Assembly: GCF_900100205.1 (NCBI RefSeq)
Contig: NZ_FNEQ01000012.1
Location: forward strand, 122,060-186,059
Direction: 5' to 3'
Source of the DNA: Duganella sp. OV510
Lineage (GTDB): Bacteria > Pseudomonadota > Gammaproteobacteria > Burkholderiales > Burkholderiaceae_D
Length of the DNA: 64,000 nt
The notes below the pieces were generated by a model, which saw nothing but the letters and a program-made list of their open reading frames with translations, was not told where the DNA came from and searched no databases. Position 1 is the stretch's first letter. Each line of letters opens with the position of its first letter. Shown one piece after another: positions 7,435-16,036 of the stretch. Made by a program: the position numbers and the translations under genes.

Positions 7435-8649
7435 ATGTTAAATTATTTTCAAAAAAACAAGGGCAGAAGCGCTGGCAGCAGCGCGCGGACCGGGGTGGCG
7501 GCGTTGGGGGTATTGTTAGCGGTGCCTGCGCACGCAGCGTTGAGTGACACTTTTACCCCCTTCGTCGGTGTTGGTTATTCATATGACGACAATTTACTGC
7601 GGCTGAGTGACGCAGTGGCGCGCACCGGCGTGCCGATGTCCGATCATTCGCGGCAGATGGTTGCCGGGGTCGGCTTCGAGCGGCCGGTCGGCCGCCAGAC
7701 CTTCGAGGGTTTGGCAAAGGTGACGAAAGTTAGCTTCGACCGTTTCAGTCAGCTCGACTACAACGCCAAGGAAGCATCGGCTACGTGGAACTGGCAGCTT
7801 GGCAATCACGTCCAGGGACGGCTGGGTGGCGACTTCTCCGAGACGTTGGTGCCGTTTAACGATTTCCACAGCGCCGAGCGTAATCTGCGCGTGCAGCGCG
7901 GGGAATTTGTCGAGGCCAAGTGGAGCTTCCACCCGGAGTGGCAAGTCCGCGGCGGTTTCAAGCATAACGAATTCGAATATGACCTGCTGTCTCAGCGCTA
8001 TCTCAATCGTGACGTCGACGGCACCGAGCTGGGCCTGGATTATCTGACTCATCGCGGCAGTACCATCGGCCTGCAACTGAACCATACACGGGCTCGCTAC
8101 AATGACAGGACGGTGCGTGCGCTTGAGGATTACACGCAGGACAGTGTGCGCCTGAAGGTCTACTGGAAAGTCGGTGATGTGACCGATGTGCAGTTGCTGG
8201 TCGGCCGCGCTAAGCGCCACCACGATCTCGCATCGGGCAACGATTCCAGCGGGTTTAATGGCAACTTGCTGGCGCACTGGTCGCCTTTATCAACGCTGAC
8301 CTTGGTGGGAGCCTTGGCCAAGGAGTTCGAACCGTTTGAAGGCGACTTTGTCAGCTATAGCCTGAACAAGAGGGCAACGCTGAGTGCGATCTGGTCGCCG
8401 GCTGTCAAAGTGCGTATCGAGGCAAGATACCAGACGACGCGGCGGGAGTTGCAAGGTCCGATCCGGGTGGTCTTGCCGCAGAATGCAGAGGATTCGACCC
8501 GTGTCGGTTCGATCAATGTGAATTACCAGATCAGGACGAATATCAGTCTGGGCGCTTCGATCAACCGGGATGTGCGTTCGTCGAATACGGCGTTCAGCCC
8601 TGATTATCGATCCAAAGGTGCTTCCATCAACGCCAATGTGCAGTTCTAG
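7435..8649 (+). CDS. epsL: Exopolysaccharide biosynthesis outer-membrane beta-barrel protein EpsL
   Basis: A 404-residue protein with a signal peptide ending near AVPAHA (about residue 34). It is followed by alternating hydrophobic/aromatic strands starting with FTPFVGVGYSYDDNLLRL, the usual opening of EpsL-type barrels in XrtB loci. Repeated patterns such as RGGFKHNEFEYD, IEARYQTTRRE and SINVNYQIRTNISLGASI, and the terminal strand SINANVQF ending in Phe, indicate an outer-membrane beta barrel. It probably forms part of the export pore with EpsE. It is the first gene of a co-directional run reaching 34 kb. The family assignment rests on recognised sequence style and on the following eps genes. 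Confidence 0.82.
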   Translation: MLNYFQKNKGRSAGSSARTGVAALGVLLAVPAHAALSDTFTPFVGVGYSYDDNLLRLSDAVARTGVPMSDHSRQMVAGVGFERPVGRQTFEGLAKVTKVSFDRFSQLDYNAKEASATWNWQLGNHVQGRLGGDFSETLVPFNDFHSAERNLRVQRGEFVEAKWSFHPEWQVRGGFKHNEFEYDLLSQRYLNRDVDGTELGLDYLTHRGSTIGLQLNHTRARYNDRTVRALEDYTQDSVRLKVYWKVGDVTDVQLLVGRAKRHHDLASGNDSSGFNGNLLAHWSPLSTLTLVGALAKEFEPFEGDFVSYSLNKRATLSAIWSPAVKVRIEARYQTTRRELQGPIRVVLPQNAEDSTRVGSINVNYQIRTNISLGASINRDVRSSNTAFSPDYRSKGASINANVQF

Positions 8650-8654
8650 GTCCC

Positions 8655-10046
8655 GTGAATACTATGATGGTCAATAACGTTCCCGTAATTTTCTTTTTTG
8701 AGCGGCTGCTCGATCCGGTCATTGTCATGGGTATGCTGTACCTGTGCCCGATGCTGTTTGGCGTGCCGTTCACCGGCTACTACTTGGTGTTGATGGTGTT
8801 GGTGTATTTTGTTTCGTCGGCGGTGTACCAGTTGATCGATCCTTACCGGACTTGGCGCAGCGGCCGTCTGTTGCCATATGCGCGTGACCTGCTACTTGGC
8901 TGGGCCGTGACGGTTGCGATCTTGGTGCTGCTGGGGCAGCTCAGCGGCTTGGCGCGCTATTATGACCCGCACAGCATGCTAGCCTGGTTCATCGTCACGC
9001 CGGTCCTGCTGCTGACGGCGCACTTGGCCGGTCGCGTTATACAGCGCCGGCGTAACTACCCGAGCGAGGTGCGCTCCGCCGTGATCGTTGGCGCAAATGA
9101 TGTCGGCTTGCGCTTTGCCCGCGCGGTTGAAAACAATGCCGGCCTGTTCATGAGTGTGGCTGGTTTCTTCGATGACCGCGCCGCCGATCGTCATCCCGAG
9201 AGTCTGGCACATCCGGTGCTGGGTACGATGGGCGATATTGCGCAGTATGTGCGTGAGCACCAGATCAAGGCCATCTATATCAGCCAGCCGATCTCGGCGC
9301 AGCCGCGCATCCGTAAGCTGCTCGACGAACTGCAAGACACCACCGCCTCCGTCTACTTCCTGCCGGATATCTATGTCTTCGACCTGATGCAGGCGCGCTT
9401 TGACAACGTCGGCGGTATGCCAGTCATCGCCATCTGCGAAACCCCGTTCACTGGCCTGAACTACATGCTGAAGCGGCTCAGCGACATCGTGCTGGCCACT
9501 GTCATCCAGATTCTGCTGACGCCGATTATGCTGGTGATTGCTGCTGCTGTGAAACTGACGTCGCCGGGGCCGATTATCTTCCGCCAGCGCCGTTACGGCT
9601 TGTACGGCGAAGAAATCATTGTCTATAAGTTCCGTTCGATGACGGTGGCCGAAGACGGGGCCAAGGTGGTCCAGGCGACCCGTAACGATCAGCGCGTGAC
9701 GCGGATAGGGGGCTTCCTGCGTCGCAGTTCGCTTGATGAGTTGCCGCAGTTTATTAACGTTCTGCAAGGACGGATGAGCATCGTCGGCCCGCGTCCGCAC
9801 GCGGTCACGCACAATGAACAGTATCGCAAGCTGATCAAGGGCTATATGCTGCGCCACAAGGTCAAGCCCGGAATAACCGGCTGGGCGCAGGTGAACGGCT
9901 TGCGCGGCGAGACCGAAACGCTGGACAAGATGGAGGCGCGTATCAGCTATGACCTTGATTACCTGCGTCATTGGTCGCTGGCGCTGGATTTGTGGATTAT
10001 CGTACGTACGATTCATGTTGTGCTGAAACGTGAAAATGCGCACTAG
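8655..10046 (+). CDS. Undecaprenyl-phosphate sugar (glucose) phosphotransferase initiating EPS repeat synthesis
   Basis: A 463-residue polyprenol-phosphate hexose-1-phosphate transferase. The N-terminal half has four to five membrane helices and a CoA-binding-like domain (SAVIVGANDVGLRFARAVE, about residues 138-156). The C-terminal catalytic domain carries KRLSDIVLATVIQ, SPGPIIFRQRRYGLYG, YKFRSMTV, SLDELPQFINVLQGRMSIVGPRPHA and the YDLDYLRHWSLALDLWII ending, all typical of the WcaJ/CpsE family. It loads the first sugar phosphate onto undecaprenyl phosphate at the inner membrane. The start is GTG 8655 or ATG 8664, six bases after epsL. A 190-base gap with its own promoter candidate follows. 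Confidence 0.9.
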   Translation: MNTMMVNNVPVIFFFERLLDPVIVMGMLYLCPMLFGVPFTGYYLVLMVLVYFVSSAVYQLIDPYRTWRSGRLLPYARDLLLGWAVTVAILVLLGQLSGLARYYDPHSMLAWFIVTPVLLLTAHLAGRVIQRRRNYPSEVRSAVIVGANDVGLRFARAVENNAGLFMSVAGFFDDRAADRHPESLAHPVLGTMGDIAQYVREHQIKAIYISQPISAQPRIRKLLDELQDTTASVYFLPDIYVFDLMQARFDNVGGMPVIAICETPFTGLNYMLKRLSDIVLATVIQILLTPIMLVIAAAVKLTSPGPIIFRQRRYGLYGEEIIVYKFRSMTVAEDGAKVVQATRNDQRVTRIGGFLRRSSLDELPQFINVLQGRMSIVGPRPHAVTHNEQYRKLIKGYMLRHKVKPGITGWAQVNGLRGETETLDKMEARISYDLDYLRHWSLALDLWIIVRTIHVVLKRENAH

Positions 10047-10102
10047 GCAGCAACGGTGCGCCACGTTTAAGTATTGCTTCAGTATTATCGACGCTGACAA
10101 TA

Positions 10103-10131
10103 TTGACAAGTATGTCGCCCCCTAGCATACT
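10103..10131 (+). promoter_or_regulatory. Candidate internal promoter upstream of epsD
   Basis: TTGACA at 10103-10108 and CATACT at 10126-10131 are spaced by 17 bases in the 190-base gap before epsD. It could give the epsDEFG-xrtB genes separate expression. Confidence 0.45.
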
Positions 10132-10236
10132 GATTGTTGGTCTGGGTTATTTATCGTTTTATCACTCAATTAGTTGCTATCGAGAGGGGCGGTGCGCCCT
10201 CCCGCCAGCCGGTGCCGCTTTTAAAGGAAGTAAATC

Positions 10237-11169
10237 TTGAACCACTCTATTCAGAAGGCAAAGCGCTGCAGCGCGGCCCGTCGTTTGTTGCCAGTGGCCG
10301 TCATGGCTGTGCTGGCGTTGTCTGCCTGCGGCGAGAAGGAAAAGAAGCCTGGCCAGGCGCTGGCTAGCGTGAACGGCGAGGAGATCACCATCTCGCAGTT
10401 GAATGAGGAAATGCAACGAGCCAATATTCAAGTGGCGCAGCAGGAACAGGCTAGCAAACAGTTGCTGGCGGCGCTGGTTGATCGGCAGCTGTTACAGTCC
10501 GAGGCCAGCAAGGAAAAGATCGACCGTGATCCGAAAGTGATGCAGGCGATCGAACGGGCCAAAGCGTTGATCATTGCTCAGGCCTATCTGCAAAAAAAGG
10601 TTGGCAATATCACCAAGCCCAGCTCCGCCGAGGTCGAGCAATACTTCAGCAAGCATCCGGAATTCTTTAGCCAGCGCAAACAGTTTGACATGCGCCAGCT
10701 GGTGCTGGCGTCGAAGGATTTGACGCCGGAACTGACTGCTGCGATTGACGCAGCCAAGTCGCTGGAGGATGTTGCCAGCTGGCTGGACAGCCACAAGGTG
10801 AAATACGCGCGCGCCCAGTTGTCGCGCACCAGCAGTGATTTGCCGCCGGAGCTGAGCGGCAAACTGAGCAGTATGCCGAAGGGACAGCTGTTCATCGTCA
10901 AGGAGGGCGAGCGTAGCATTCTGATGACCCTGGTCGACGTCAAGGAGGCGCCAGTGACGCTGGAGGTGGCAGCGCCGCAAATCGAGCAGGCGCTGATGTC
11001 ACAGCGCAGCAAGGCGGCCTCCGAGGCGGAGCTGAGCCGACTGCGCGCCGATGCCAAGATCGTCTACTTCAACAAGGTCACGGGCGCAGCTGAACCGGTC
11101 AAACCAGCGGACGCAGCGCCTGCCGACGGCAAGACCGCCACCGAGCGCGGCGTTGCCGGCTTGAAGTAA
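10237..11169 (+). CDS. epsD: EpsD: periplasmic peptidyl-prolyl isomerase-like lipoprotein of the EPS locus
   Basis: A 310-residue protein with a lipoprotein signal (VLALSACGEKEKK, lipidated Cys about residue 32), then a SurA/PpiD-like N-terminal region (ASVNGEEITISQLNEEM) and a parvulin-like middle (residues about 150-260). The PEP-CTERM/XrtB-associated EpsD family has this layout; it is thought to assist folding or assembly of export components. The start codon is TTG at 10237, preceded by a strong AAGGAAG six bases upstream; no in-frame ATG is nearby that would retain the signal peptide. The Ala/Pro-rich tail (residues about 285-305) is variable. The isomerase active-site residues are not obvious, so catalysis is uncertain. 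Confidence 0.82.
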   Translation: MNHSIQKAKRCSAARRLLPVAVMAVLALSACGEKEKKPGQALASVNGEEITISQLNEEMQRANIQVAQQEQASKQLLAALVDRQLLQSEASKEKIDRDPKVMQAIERAKALIIAQAYLQKKVGNITKPSSAEVEQYFSKHPEFFSQRKQFDMRQLVLASKDLTPELTAAIDAAKSLEDVASWLDSHKVKYARAQLSRTSSDLPPELSGKLSSMPKGQLFIVKEGERSILMTLVDVKEAPVTLEVAAPQIEQALMSQRSKAASEAELSRLRADAKIVYFNKVTGAAEPVKPADAAPADGKTATERGVAGLK

Positions 11170-11200
11170 GGCATTTCCACTATTTTAAGAGGTTGAACAT

Positions 11201-11992
11201 ATGATGAAACGATTCGTGCTATGGATGTCGATGGCGCTGCTGGGGATGAGCTGGTCGGTCGCGCAGGCGCAGGACTTGACGCTGGGCGCTGGAGATGTCG
11301 TCAAGATGTCGGTATTTAATAATCCTGACATGACGGTTGAAACCCGGGTCAGCGATGGCGGCTATATGAGCGTGCCGCTGGTGGGGCAAGTCAAGGTGGC
11401 CGACCTGACGGTGGCGGCGGCCGAGAAGAAAATTGCCGGCCAACTGGAGAGCGGCGGGTTCGTGCGCAACCCGCAGGTGAATCTGCTGGTGACGGTGCTG
11501 CAAAGTCAGCAGGTGTCGGTGTTGGGCCAGGTGAATCGTCCGGGGCGCTATCCGCTGGACAGCAAGCGCAGCGTGCTGGACACGGTGGCACTGGCCGGCG
11601 GTATCGCGGCGGACGGTGGCGACACCATCACGCTGATTAGCAAACGCAATGGTGAAAACCGTCGCGAAGTGATCGACATCATCGACGTTGCCCGTAGTGG
11701 CGAGCCGAATCGCGGTTTCTCGCTGGTTGGCGGCGATATCATCTATGTCGAGCGCGCACCGCGCTTTTACATCTACGGTGAGGTGCAGCGTCCTGGCACC
11801 TTCCGTCTCGAGCGGGCAATGACCGTGATCCAGGCCTTGTCGGCGGGCGGTGGACTGACCCCGCGCGGCACCGAACGCGGCATCCGCATCAAGCGCCGTG
11901 GTACCGATGGCGTGCTGCAAACCATCGATGCCAAACATGACGATCTGGTGAAAGCCGACGACGTCATCTACGTCAAGGAAAGCTTGTTCTAA
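11201..11992 (+). CDS. epsE: EpsE: Wza-like polysaccharide export protein
   Basis: A 263-residue protein with a signal peptide (ends VAQAQ, about residue 23), a Poly_export domain (LGAGDVVKMSVFNNPDMTVETRVSDGGYMSVPLVGQV, residues about 28-70) and two SLBB-type repeats (SVLGQVNRPGRYPLDSKRSVLDTVALAGG and YIYGEVQRPGTFRLERAMTVIQALSAGGG). The protein ends in the usual IYVKESLF. It forms the periplasmic/outer-membrane export ring for polysaccharide together with EpsL and EpsF. It lacks a lipobox Cys, unlike E. coli Wza, which is common in the EpsE family. It is preceded by AAGAGG. Confidence 0.9.
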   Translation: MMKRFVLWMSMALLGMSWSVAQAQDLTLGAGDVVKMSVFNNPDMTVETRVSDGGYMSVPLVGQVKVADLTVAAAEKKIAGQLESGGFVRNPQVNLLVTVLQSQQVSVLGQVNRPGRYPLDSKRSVLDTVALAGGIAADGGDTITLISKRNGENRREVIDIIDVARSGEPNRGFSLVGGDIIYVERAPRFYIYGEVQRPGTFRLERAMTVIQALSAGGGLTPRGTERGIRIKRRGTDGVLQTIDAKHDDLVKADDVIYVKESLF

Positions 11993-12061
11993 GCCACAGA
12001 GCGGCAGAGCTGCCTGGCAGCGTCCGGCTCCGGTTTTATTTTTACGTATTGAAAGCACACT

Positions 12062-13471
12062 ATGAATCTCTCCCAGTTACTGCTGATACTGCGGGCGCGC
12101 CGCAAAGCTGCCTTGCTGACGCTGTTAGCGACGGTGCTACTTACCCTGGTGGTCAGCCTGATCATCCCGCCAACCTATAAGGCCACCGCTTCCCTGGTGA
12201 TGAACTACAAGGGGATCGATCCGGTTACCGGGCTCGGCATGCCAGGCCAGCTACTGCCTGGCTATATGGCGACCCAGATCGACATCATCACCAGCAAGAA
12301 CGTGGCCTTGCGCGTGGTCGACTCGCTGAAGCTGGCGAGCAGTCCGGCTGTCATCGAGCAGTTCAATGATGATACCGGCGGCAAGGGCACAGTGCGCGAT
12401 TGGCTGGCCGACCTGCTGCTGAAAAAGATCAATATCGTGCCATCGCGTGAGAGCAGCGTGGTCGATGTCACCTTCAAGGGCGCCGATCCTGACTTCGTAG
12501 CGGCGGTGGCGAATGCCTTTGTTGACGAATATCTGAAGCTGAACGTGCAGTTGAAAGTCGACCCGATGAAACGGGCTACTGCCTATTTCAACGGCCAGAT
12601 CAAGCAGCAGCGCGACCTACTGGAAGCGACGCAGAGCCGGCTGTCGAAGTATCAGCAGGAACATGGCATTGTCAGTGTCGACAATCGCCTCGACGTGGAA
12701 CAGAATCGTCTGAATGATTTGTCCGCACAGCTGGTGGCTGCGCAAGGTCAGCTGATGGAAGCGACCTCCCGTCAGCGCATGGCCGTGGGCGGTAGCGCGG
12801 ACTCGCCGGATGTGGCGGCCAGCCCGCTGATTCAGAACCTCAAGCTGAACCTGGGCAACGCGGAAGCCAAGCTGGCGGAGATTGGCCAGCGCCTGGACCG
12901 CAATCACCCGCAATACCAGAGCGCCAAAGCCGAGGTGGAGAAACTGCGCTCGGAGCTGCGTGAGCAGCTGAACAACGCTGCCAGCAGCATCGGCGGCAAC
13001 GCGCAAATCCTGCGCCAGCGCGAGGCGGCGGTACGCGCTGCGCTGAACGAGCAAAAAACCAAGGTACTGGAACTCAACCGCACCCGCGATGAGATGGGCG
13101 TGCTGACCAAGGAACTGGAAAACGCCCAGCGCGCCTATGACGCGACGTCGCAGCGCCTGAGCCAGACCAAGATCGAGGGACAGGCCGACCAGACCGATAT
13201 CGCAGTGCTGAATCCTGCGGTGCCGCCGATCGAACCAAGCACGCCGAAACTGCTGCTGAACCTGATCCTGTCGGTGTTGATGGGTATTATCCTGGCAGTG
13301 GCGGTGGCGGTGTTCAGCGAGCTGACCGACCGTCGCGTACGCTCGGCCGCCGATCTGGTGGCGGTGGCCAAGGTGCCGGTGTTGGGCGTACTGGACTGGA
13401 AAGCGCCGAAAAAGCGCCGCTTCAGCCTGAAACGCCGCAGCGCGTTGCAGCAAAAAATGATCGCAAACTGA
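12062..13471 (+). CDS. epsF: EpsF: chain-length determinant protein (Wzc N-terminal-like, kinase-less)
   Basis: A 469-residue Wzz-domain protein. There is an N-terminal membrane helix (LLTLLATVLLTLVVSLIIPPTY, about residues 19-40) and a periplasmic domain with extended coiled coil (about 170-390). The second helix contains the Pro-rich motif LNPAVPPIEPSTPKLLLNLILS, and the C terminus is a basic cytoplasmic tail. It is the membrane half of a split bacterial tyrosine kinase system that sets chain length; EpsG, encoded five bases downstream, is the cytoplasmic half. It is slightly longer than Wzz because of the coiled coil, as usual in EpsF. Confidence 0.9.
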   Translation: MNLSQLLLILRARRKAALLTLLATVLLTLVVSLIIPPTYKATASLVMNYKGIDPVTGLGMPGQLLPGYMATQIDIITSKNVALRVVDSLKLASSPAVIEQFNDDTGGKGTVRDWLADLLLKKINIVPSRESSVVDVTFKGADPDFVAAVANAFVDEYLKLNVQLKVDPMKRATAYFNGQIKQQRDLLEATQSRLSKYQQEHGIVSVDNRLDVEQNRLNDLSAQLVAAQGQLMEATSRQRMAVGGSADSPDVAASPLIQNLKLNLGNAEAKLAEIGQRLDRNHPQYQSAKAEVEKLRSELREQLNNAASSIGGNAQILRQREAAVRAALNEQKTKVLELNRTRDEMGVLTKELENAQRAYDATSQRLSQTKIEGQADQTDIAVLNPAVPPIEPSTPKLLLNLILSVLMGIILAVAVAVFSELTDRRVRSAADLVAVAKVPVLGVLDWKAPKKRRFSLKRRSALQQKMIAN

Positions 13472-13475
13472 TGAT

Positions 13476-14363
13476 ATGGTGCCTCCGATGACCCAAGTTA
13501 CTCCTTCGCTCTCCATCAAGCCCTCGGCCAGCGCGCCGGACTCCAGCATGGGGCGTATCCTGCTCGACATGGGCAAACTCAAGCCGGAGGACGGTGAGCG
13601 CATCCTGCGCCTGCAGAAAGAGCAGGGGCTGCGCTTCGGCGAAGCGGCGCAGCGGCTCGGCCTGGTGACTGCCGCTGACATTGAAATGGTGCTGGCGCGT
13701 CAGTTCGATTACCCGTACCTGCAACGCGGCCAAGGCAACTTTGCTGATGAACTGGTGGCGGCTTATGCGCCGTTCAGCCCGCAGGTCGAAATGCTGCGCG
13801 CGGTGCGCAGCCAGCTGATGCTGCGCTGGTTCAACGGTGAGCGCAAGGCGCTGGCGGTGCTGGCGGTAAATCCCGGCGAGGGCGCCAGCCTGTTCGCCGC
13901 CAACCTGGCAGTGGTGTTCTCCCAGTTGGGCGAGCAAACGCTGCTGGTGGATGCCAACCTGCGCCAGCCGCGCCAGAGCCAGATCTTCAGCCTCGACACC
14001 AAGCAAGGCCTGTCCGATATCCTGGTCGGCCGCGCCGATCTGGATGTGATCGCCAAAGTGCCGTCGTTTGTCGACCTGTCGGTGCTGCCGTGCGGCACCC
14101 TGCCACCCAACCCGCAGGAACTGCTGAGCCGTAGCACCTTCCTCCAGGTTAACCTCGAAGTCAGCAATCGCTATGATGTGGTGCTGTACGACGTTGCTGC
14201 CTTCTCCAGCGGTGCCGATGCGCTGGCGATCGCCGCCCGCCTGGGAGGCGTGCTGCTGGTGGTGCGCCAGAACAGTACTGCGCTGGACGATATCGCGGTG
14301 GTGTCCGAGCAGCTGGGCCGGGTGGGCGCCGAAGTGGTTGGCACCGTACTGGTCGACTACTAA
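13476..14363 (+). CDS. epsG: EpsG-like chain-length tyrosine kinase homologue with a degenerate P-loop (possible pseudokinase)
   Basis: A 295-residue protein with the EpsG layout: an N-terminal GspE-like domain (MGRILLDMGKLKPEDGERIL to DYPYL, residues about 25-82) and a C-terminal BY-kinase-like ATPase fold. The context LAANLAVVFSQLGEQTLLVDA is recognisable. The Walker A motif reads NPGEGAS (residues 132-138) and lacks the usual Lys/Arg before Ser. The Walker A' segment is VDANLR, where the family has a second Asp, and the Walker B region is VVLYDVAAFS. No Tyr-rich C terminus is present; it ends VLVDY. From family knowledge, ATP binding and autophosphorylation may be lost. It lies five bases after epsF and two before xrtB. 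Confidence 0.8.
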   Translation: MVPPMTQVTPSLSIKPSASAPDSSMGRILLDMGKLKPEDGERILRLQKEQGLRFGEAAQRLGLVTAADIEMVLARQFDYPYLQRGQGNFADELVAAYAPFSPQVEMLRAVRSQLMLRWFNGERKALAVLAVNPGEGASLFAANLAVVFSQLGEQTLLVDANLRQPRQSQIFSLDTKQGLSDILVGRADLDVIAKVPSFVDLSVLPCGTLPPNPQELLSRSTFLQVNLEVSNRYDVVLYDVAAFSSGADALAIAARLGGVLLVVRQNSTALDDIAVVSEQLGRVGAEVVGTVLVDY

Positions 14364-14365
14364 TC

Positions 14366-15277
14366 ATGAGCAATACCGTTCAGTGGGAGATGGCGCAGGT
14401 GTTGGCGCGCCCCCAGTTCTACCGGTTGTGGTGGCCGCTGGCGCTGGGACTGGTGGCCATGTACGGCCCGACGTTTTATGATCTGGGCACTGGACTGTGG
14501 AGCACCGAGGGCTACGCCCACGGGCCGATCATCCTGCTGCTGGCGCTGTGGCTGATTGCGCGCCAATGGCCGGCCATGTGGCAGGCCACCGAAGGGCGGC
14601 CAGCCATGCCGATGGGCTGGGTGCCGCTGGTGCTGGCGCTGTGCCTGTATGTTTTCGGGCGCGCGCAGGATGTGCTGATGTTTGAAATCGGCTCCTTCAT
14701 CCTGATCCTGGCGTCGCTGCTGCTGATTTTGCGTGGTCCCAAGGCGCTGGCGCTGCAATGGTTCCCGTTCTTCTTCATGCTGTTCATGATCCCGTTGCCT
14801 GGCGCCGTGGTTGGCGCGCTGACCATGCCGATGAAGATGGCGGTGTCGTACGTGACCGAATTGCTGTTGTACTGGGCCGGCTACCCGATTGCCCGCAGCG
14901 GCGTGACGTTGCAGATCGGCCAGTACCAGCTGCTGGTGGCGGACGCCTGCGCCGGCTTGCAGACCTTGCTGACGCTGGAGGCGCTGGGGCTGTTTTACCT
15001 GAACGTGGTCAAGCACACCTCACCGCTGCGTAACGTGGTGCTGGCCTGCCTGATCATCCCGATCTCGTTCACCGCCAATGTGATCCGTGTGATCGCCTTG
15101 ACGCTGATTACTTATTATTTCGGCGATGCCGTGGGCCAGGGCTTCCTGCATGGTTTCGCCGGCATGGTGTTGTTTATCAGTGCGCTGTTGCTGATTATCG
15201 GCGTTGACTCCTTGCTGCAGTTTGGTGTCAAGCTGCACGTGAACAAGCAACAGACGCTACCAGGAGCAAGCAAATGA
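14366..15277 (+). CDS. xrtB: Exosortase B (XrtB)
   Basis: A 303-residue membrane protein with about eight hydrophobic segments. The exosortase catalytic triad is present: Cys195 in VADACAGLQTL, Arg241 in ANVIRVIALT and His262 in FLHGFAGMVLF. Exosortases are transpeptidase-like enzymes that cleave PEP-CTERM sorting signals at the inner membrane during export. EpsI follows with an ATGA overlap, and the upstream epsDEFG set identifies this as the B type. Probable substrates are the PEP-CTERM proteins encoded at 34-48 kb. The extended EPS gene order supports a coupled role in biofilm or surface polymer formation. Confidence 0.93.
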   Translation: MSNTVQWEMAQVLARPQFYRLWWPLALGLVAMYGPTFYDLGTGLWSTEGYAHGPIILLLALWLIARQWPAMWQATEGRPAMPMGWVPLVLALCLYVFGRAQDVLMFEIGSFILILASLLLILRGPKALALQWFPFFFMLFMIPLPGAVVGALTMPMKMAVSYVTELLLYWAGYPIARSGVTLQIGQYQLLVADACAGLQTLLTLEALGLFYLNVVKHTSPLRNVVLACLIIPISFTANVIRVIALTLITYYFGDAVGQGFLHGFAGMVLFISALLLIIGVDSLLQFGVKLHVNKQQTLPGASK

Positions 15278-15957
15278 CGGTATGGCGCAGAAACCTGGTG
15301 TTGATGGTGCTGATGGTGCTGGCCTCCGGACTGGCCGCCGCCTGGCGCCCGACCGAGAAACTGGTCACCGGACGGCCGCCGGTCAGCTTGTCGGCACTGG
15401 TGCCGGCCAGCTTCGGCGAGTGGCGCGAAGAACCGCAGACGGTGGCGATGGTGGTCGATCCGCAGCAGCAGGCCACGATTGACAAGATCTACCAGCAAAC
15501 CTTGTCGCGCACCTACATCAACCGCGATGGCGAGCGCATCATGCTGTCGCTGGCCTATGGTGACGACCAGCGCGACTCGATGCAGCTGCACTATCCGGAA
15601 GTGTGTTATCCGGCCCAGGGCTTCCAGCTGCGTTCCAACGAACGTGGCGTGCTGGATACCGGCGCCGGCGTGATTCCGGTGCGGCGCCTGATGGCCACGC
15701 TTGCTGGCCGCAGCGAACCGGTCACCTACTGGACCCTGATCGGCGAGCACGCGGTGATGGGCGGCACCAGCACCAAGCTGGCGCAGATACGTTACGGCTT
15801 GCATGGCAAGATTCCGGACGGTCTGTTGTTCCGCGTGTCGTCGTTCAATGCCGATCCGGCGGCCGGTCATGCCTTGCAGGAGCGCTATGTGCGCAGCATG
15901 GTGGCGGCGCTGTCGCCCGAAGCGCGCGTCAAGCTGATTGGCGCTACTTTTCAGTAA
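15274..15957 (+). CDS. epsI: EpsI: exosortase B-associated protein
   Basis: A 227-residue protein with one N-terminal membrane anchor (LVLMVLMVLASGLAAAW) and a periplasmic domain containing the conserved HYPEVCYPAQGFQ segment (about residues 108-120) with its invariant Cys, plus YWTLIGEHAVMGG. EpsI-domain proteins accompany exosortases and are sometimes fused to them; the exact function is unknown but they are needed for EPS production in characterised loci. The start overlaps xrtB by ATGA. A strong hairpin followed by T residues begins 13 bases after the stop, so the core eps transcript may partly end here. Confidence 0.9.
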   Translation: MTVWRRNLVLMVLMVLASGLAAAWRPTEKLVTGRPPVSLSALVPASFGEWREEPQTVAMVVDPQQQATIDKIYQQTLSRTYINRDGERIMLSLAYGDDQRDSMQLHYPEVCYPAQGFQLRSNERGVLDTGAGVIPVRRLMATLAGRSEPVTYWTLIGEHAVMGGTSTKLAQIRYGLHGKIPDGLLFRVSSFNADPAAGHALQERYVRSMVAALSPEARVKLIGATFQ

Positions 15958-15970
15958 AATTGTATAACCG

Positions 15971-15995
15971 GTGCGGCGCCTGTCGCCGCACCTTT
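15971..15995 (+). terminator. Hairpin with T tract between epsI and the polymerase gene (terminator or attenuator)
   Basis: The perfect 8-bp stem GTGCGGCG (15971-15978) / CGCCGCAC (15984-15991) has a five-base loop and is followed by CTTTT. It occupies most of the gap inside an otherwise continuous operon, suggesting partial termination that lowers expression of downstream genes. Confidence 0.6.
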
Positions 15996-16036
15996 TCGAC
16001 GCGGAGGTCATCGCGTCCTTGCTGTGTTCCGATGGT

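Noticed and set aside
15971..16036. GTG start of the polymerase gene at 15971
   Set aside because: The codon lies within the terminator-like hairpin, and the extra residues are not membrane-like.
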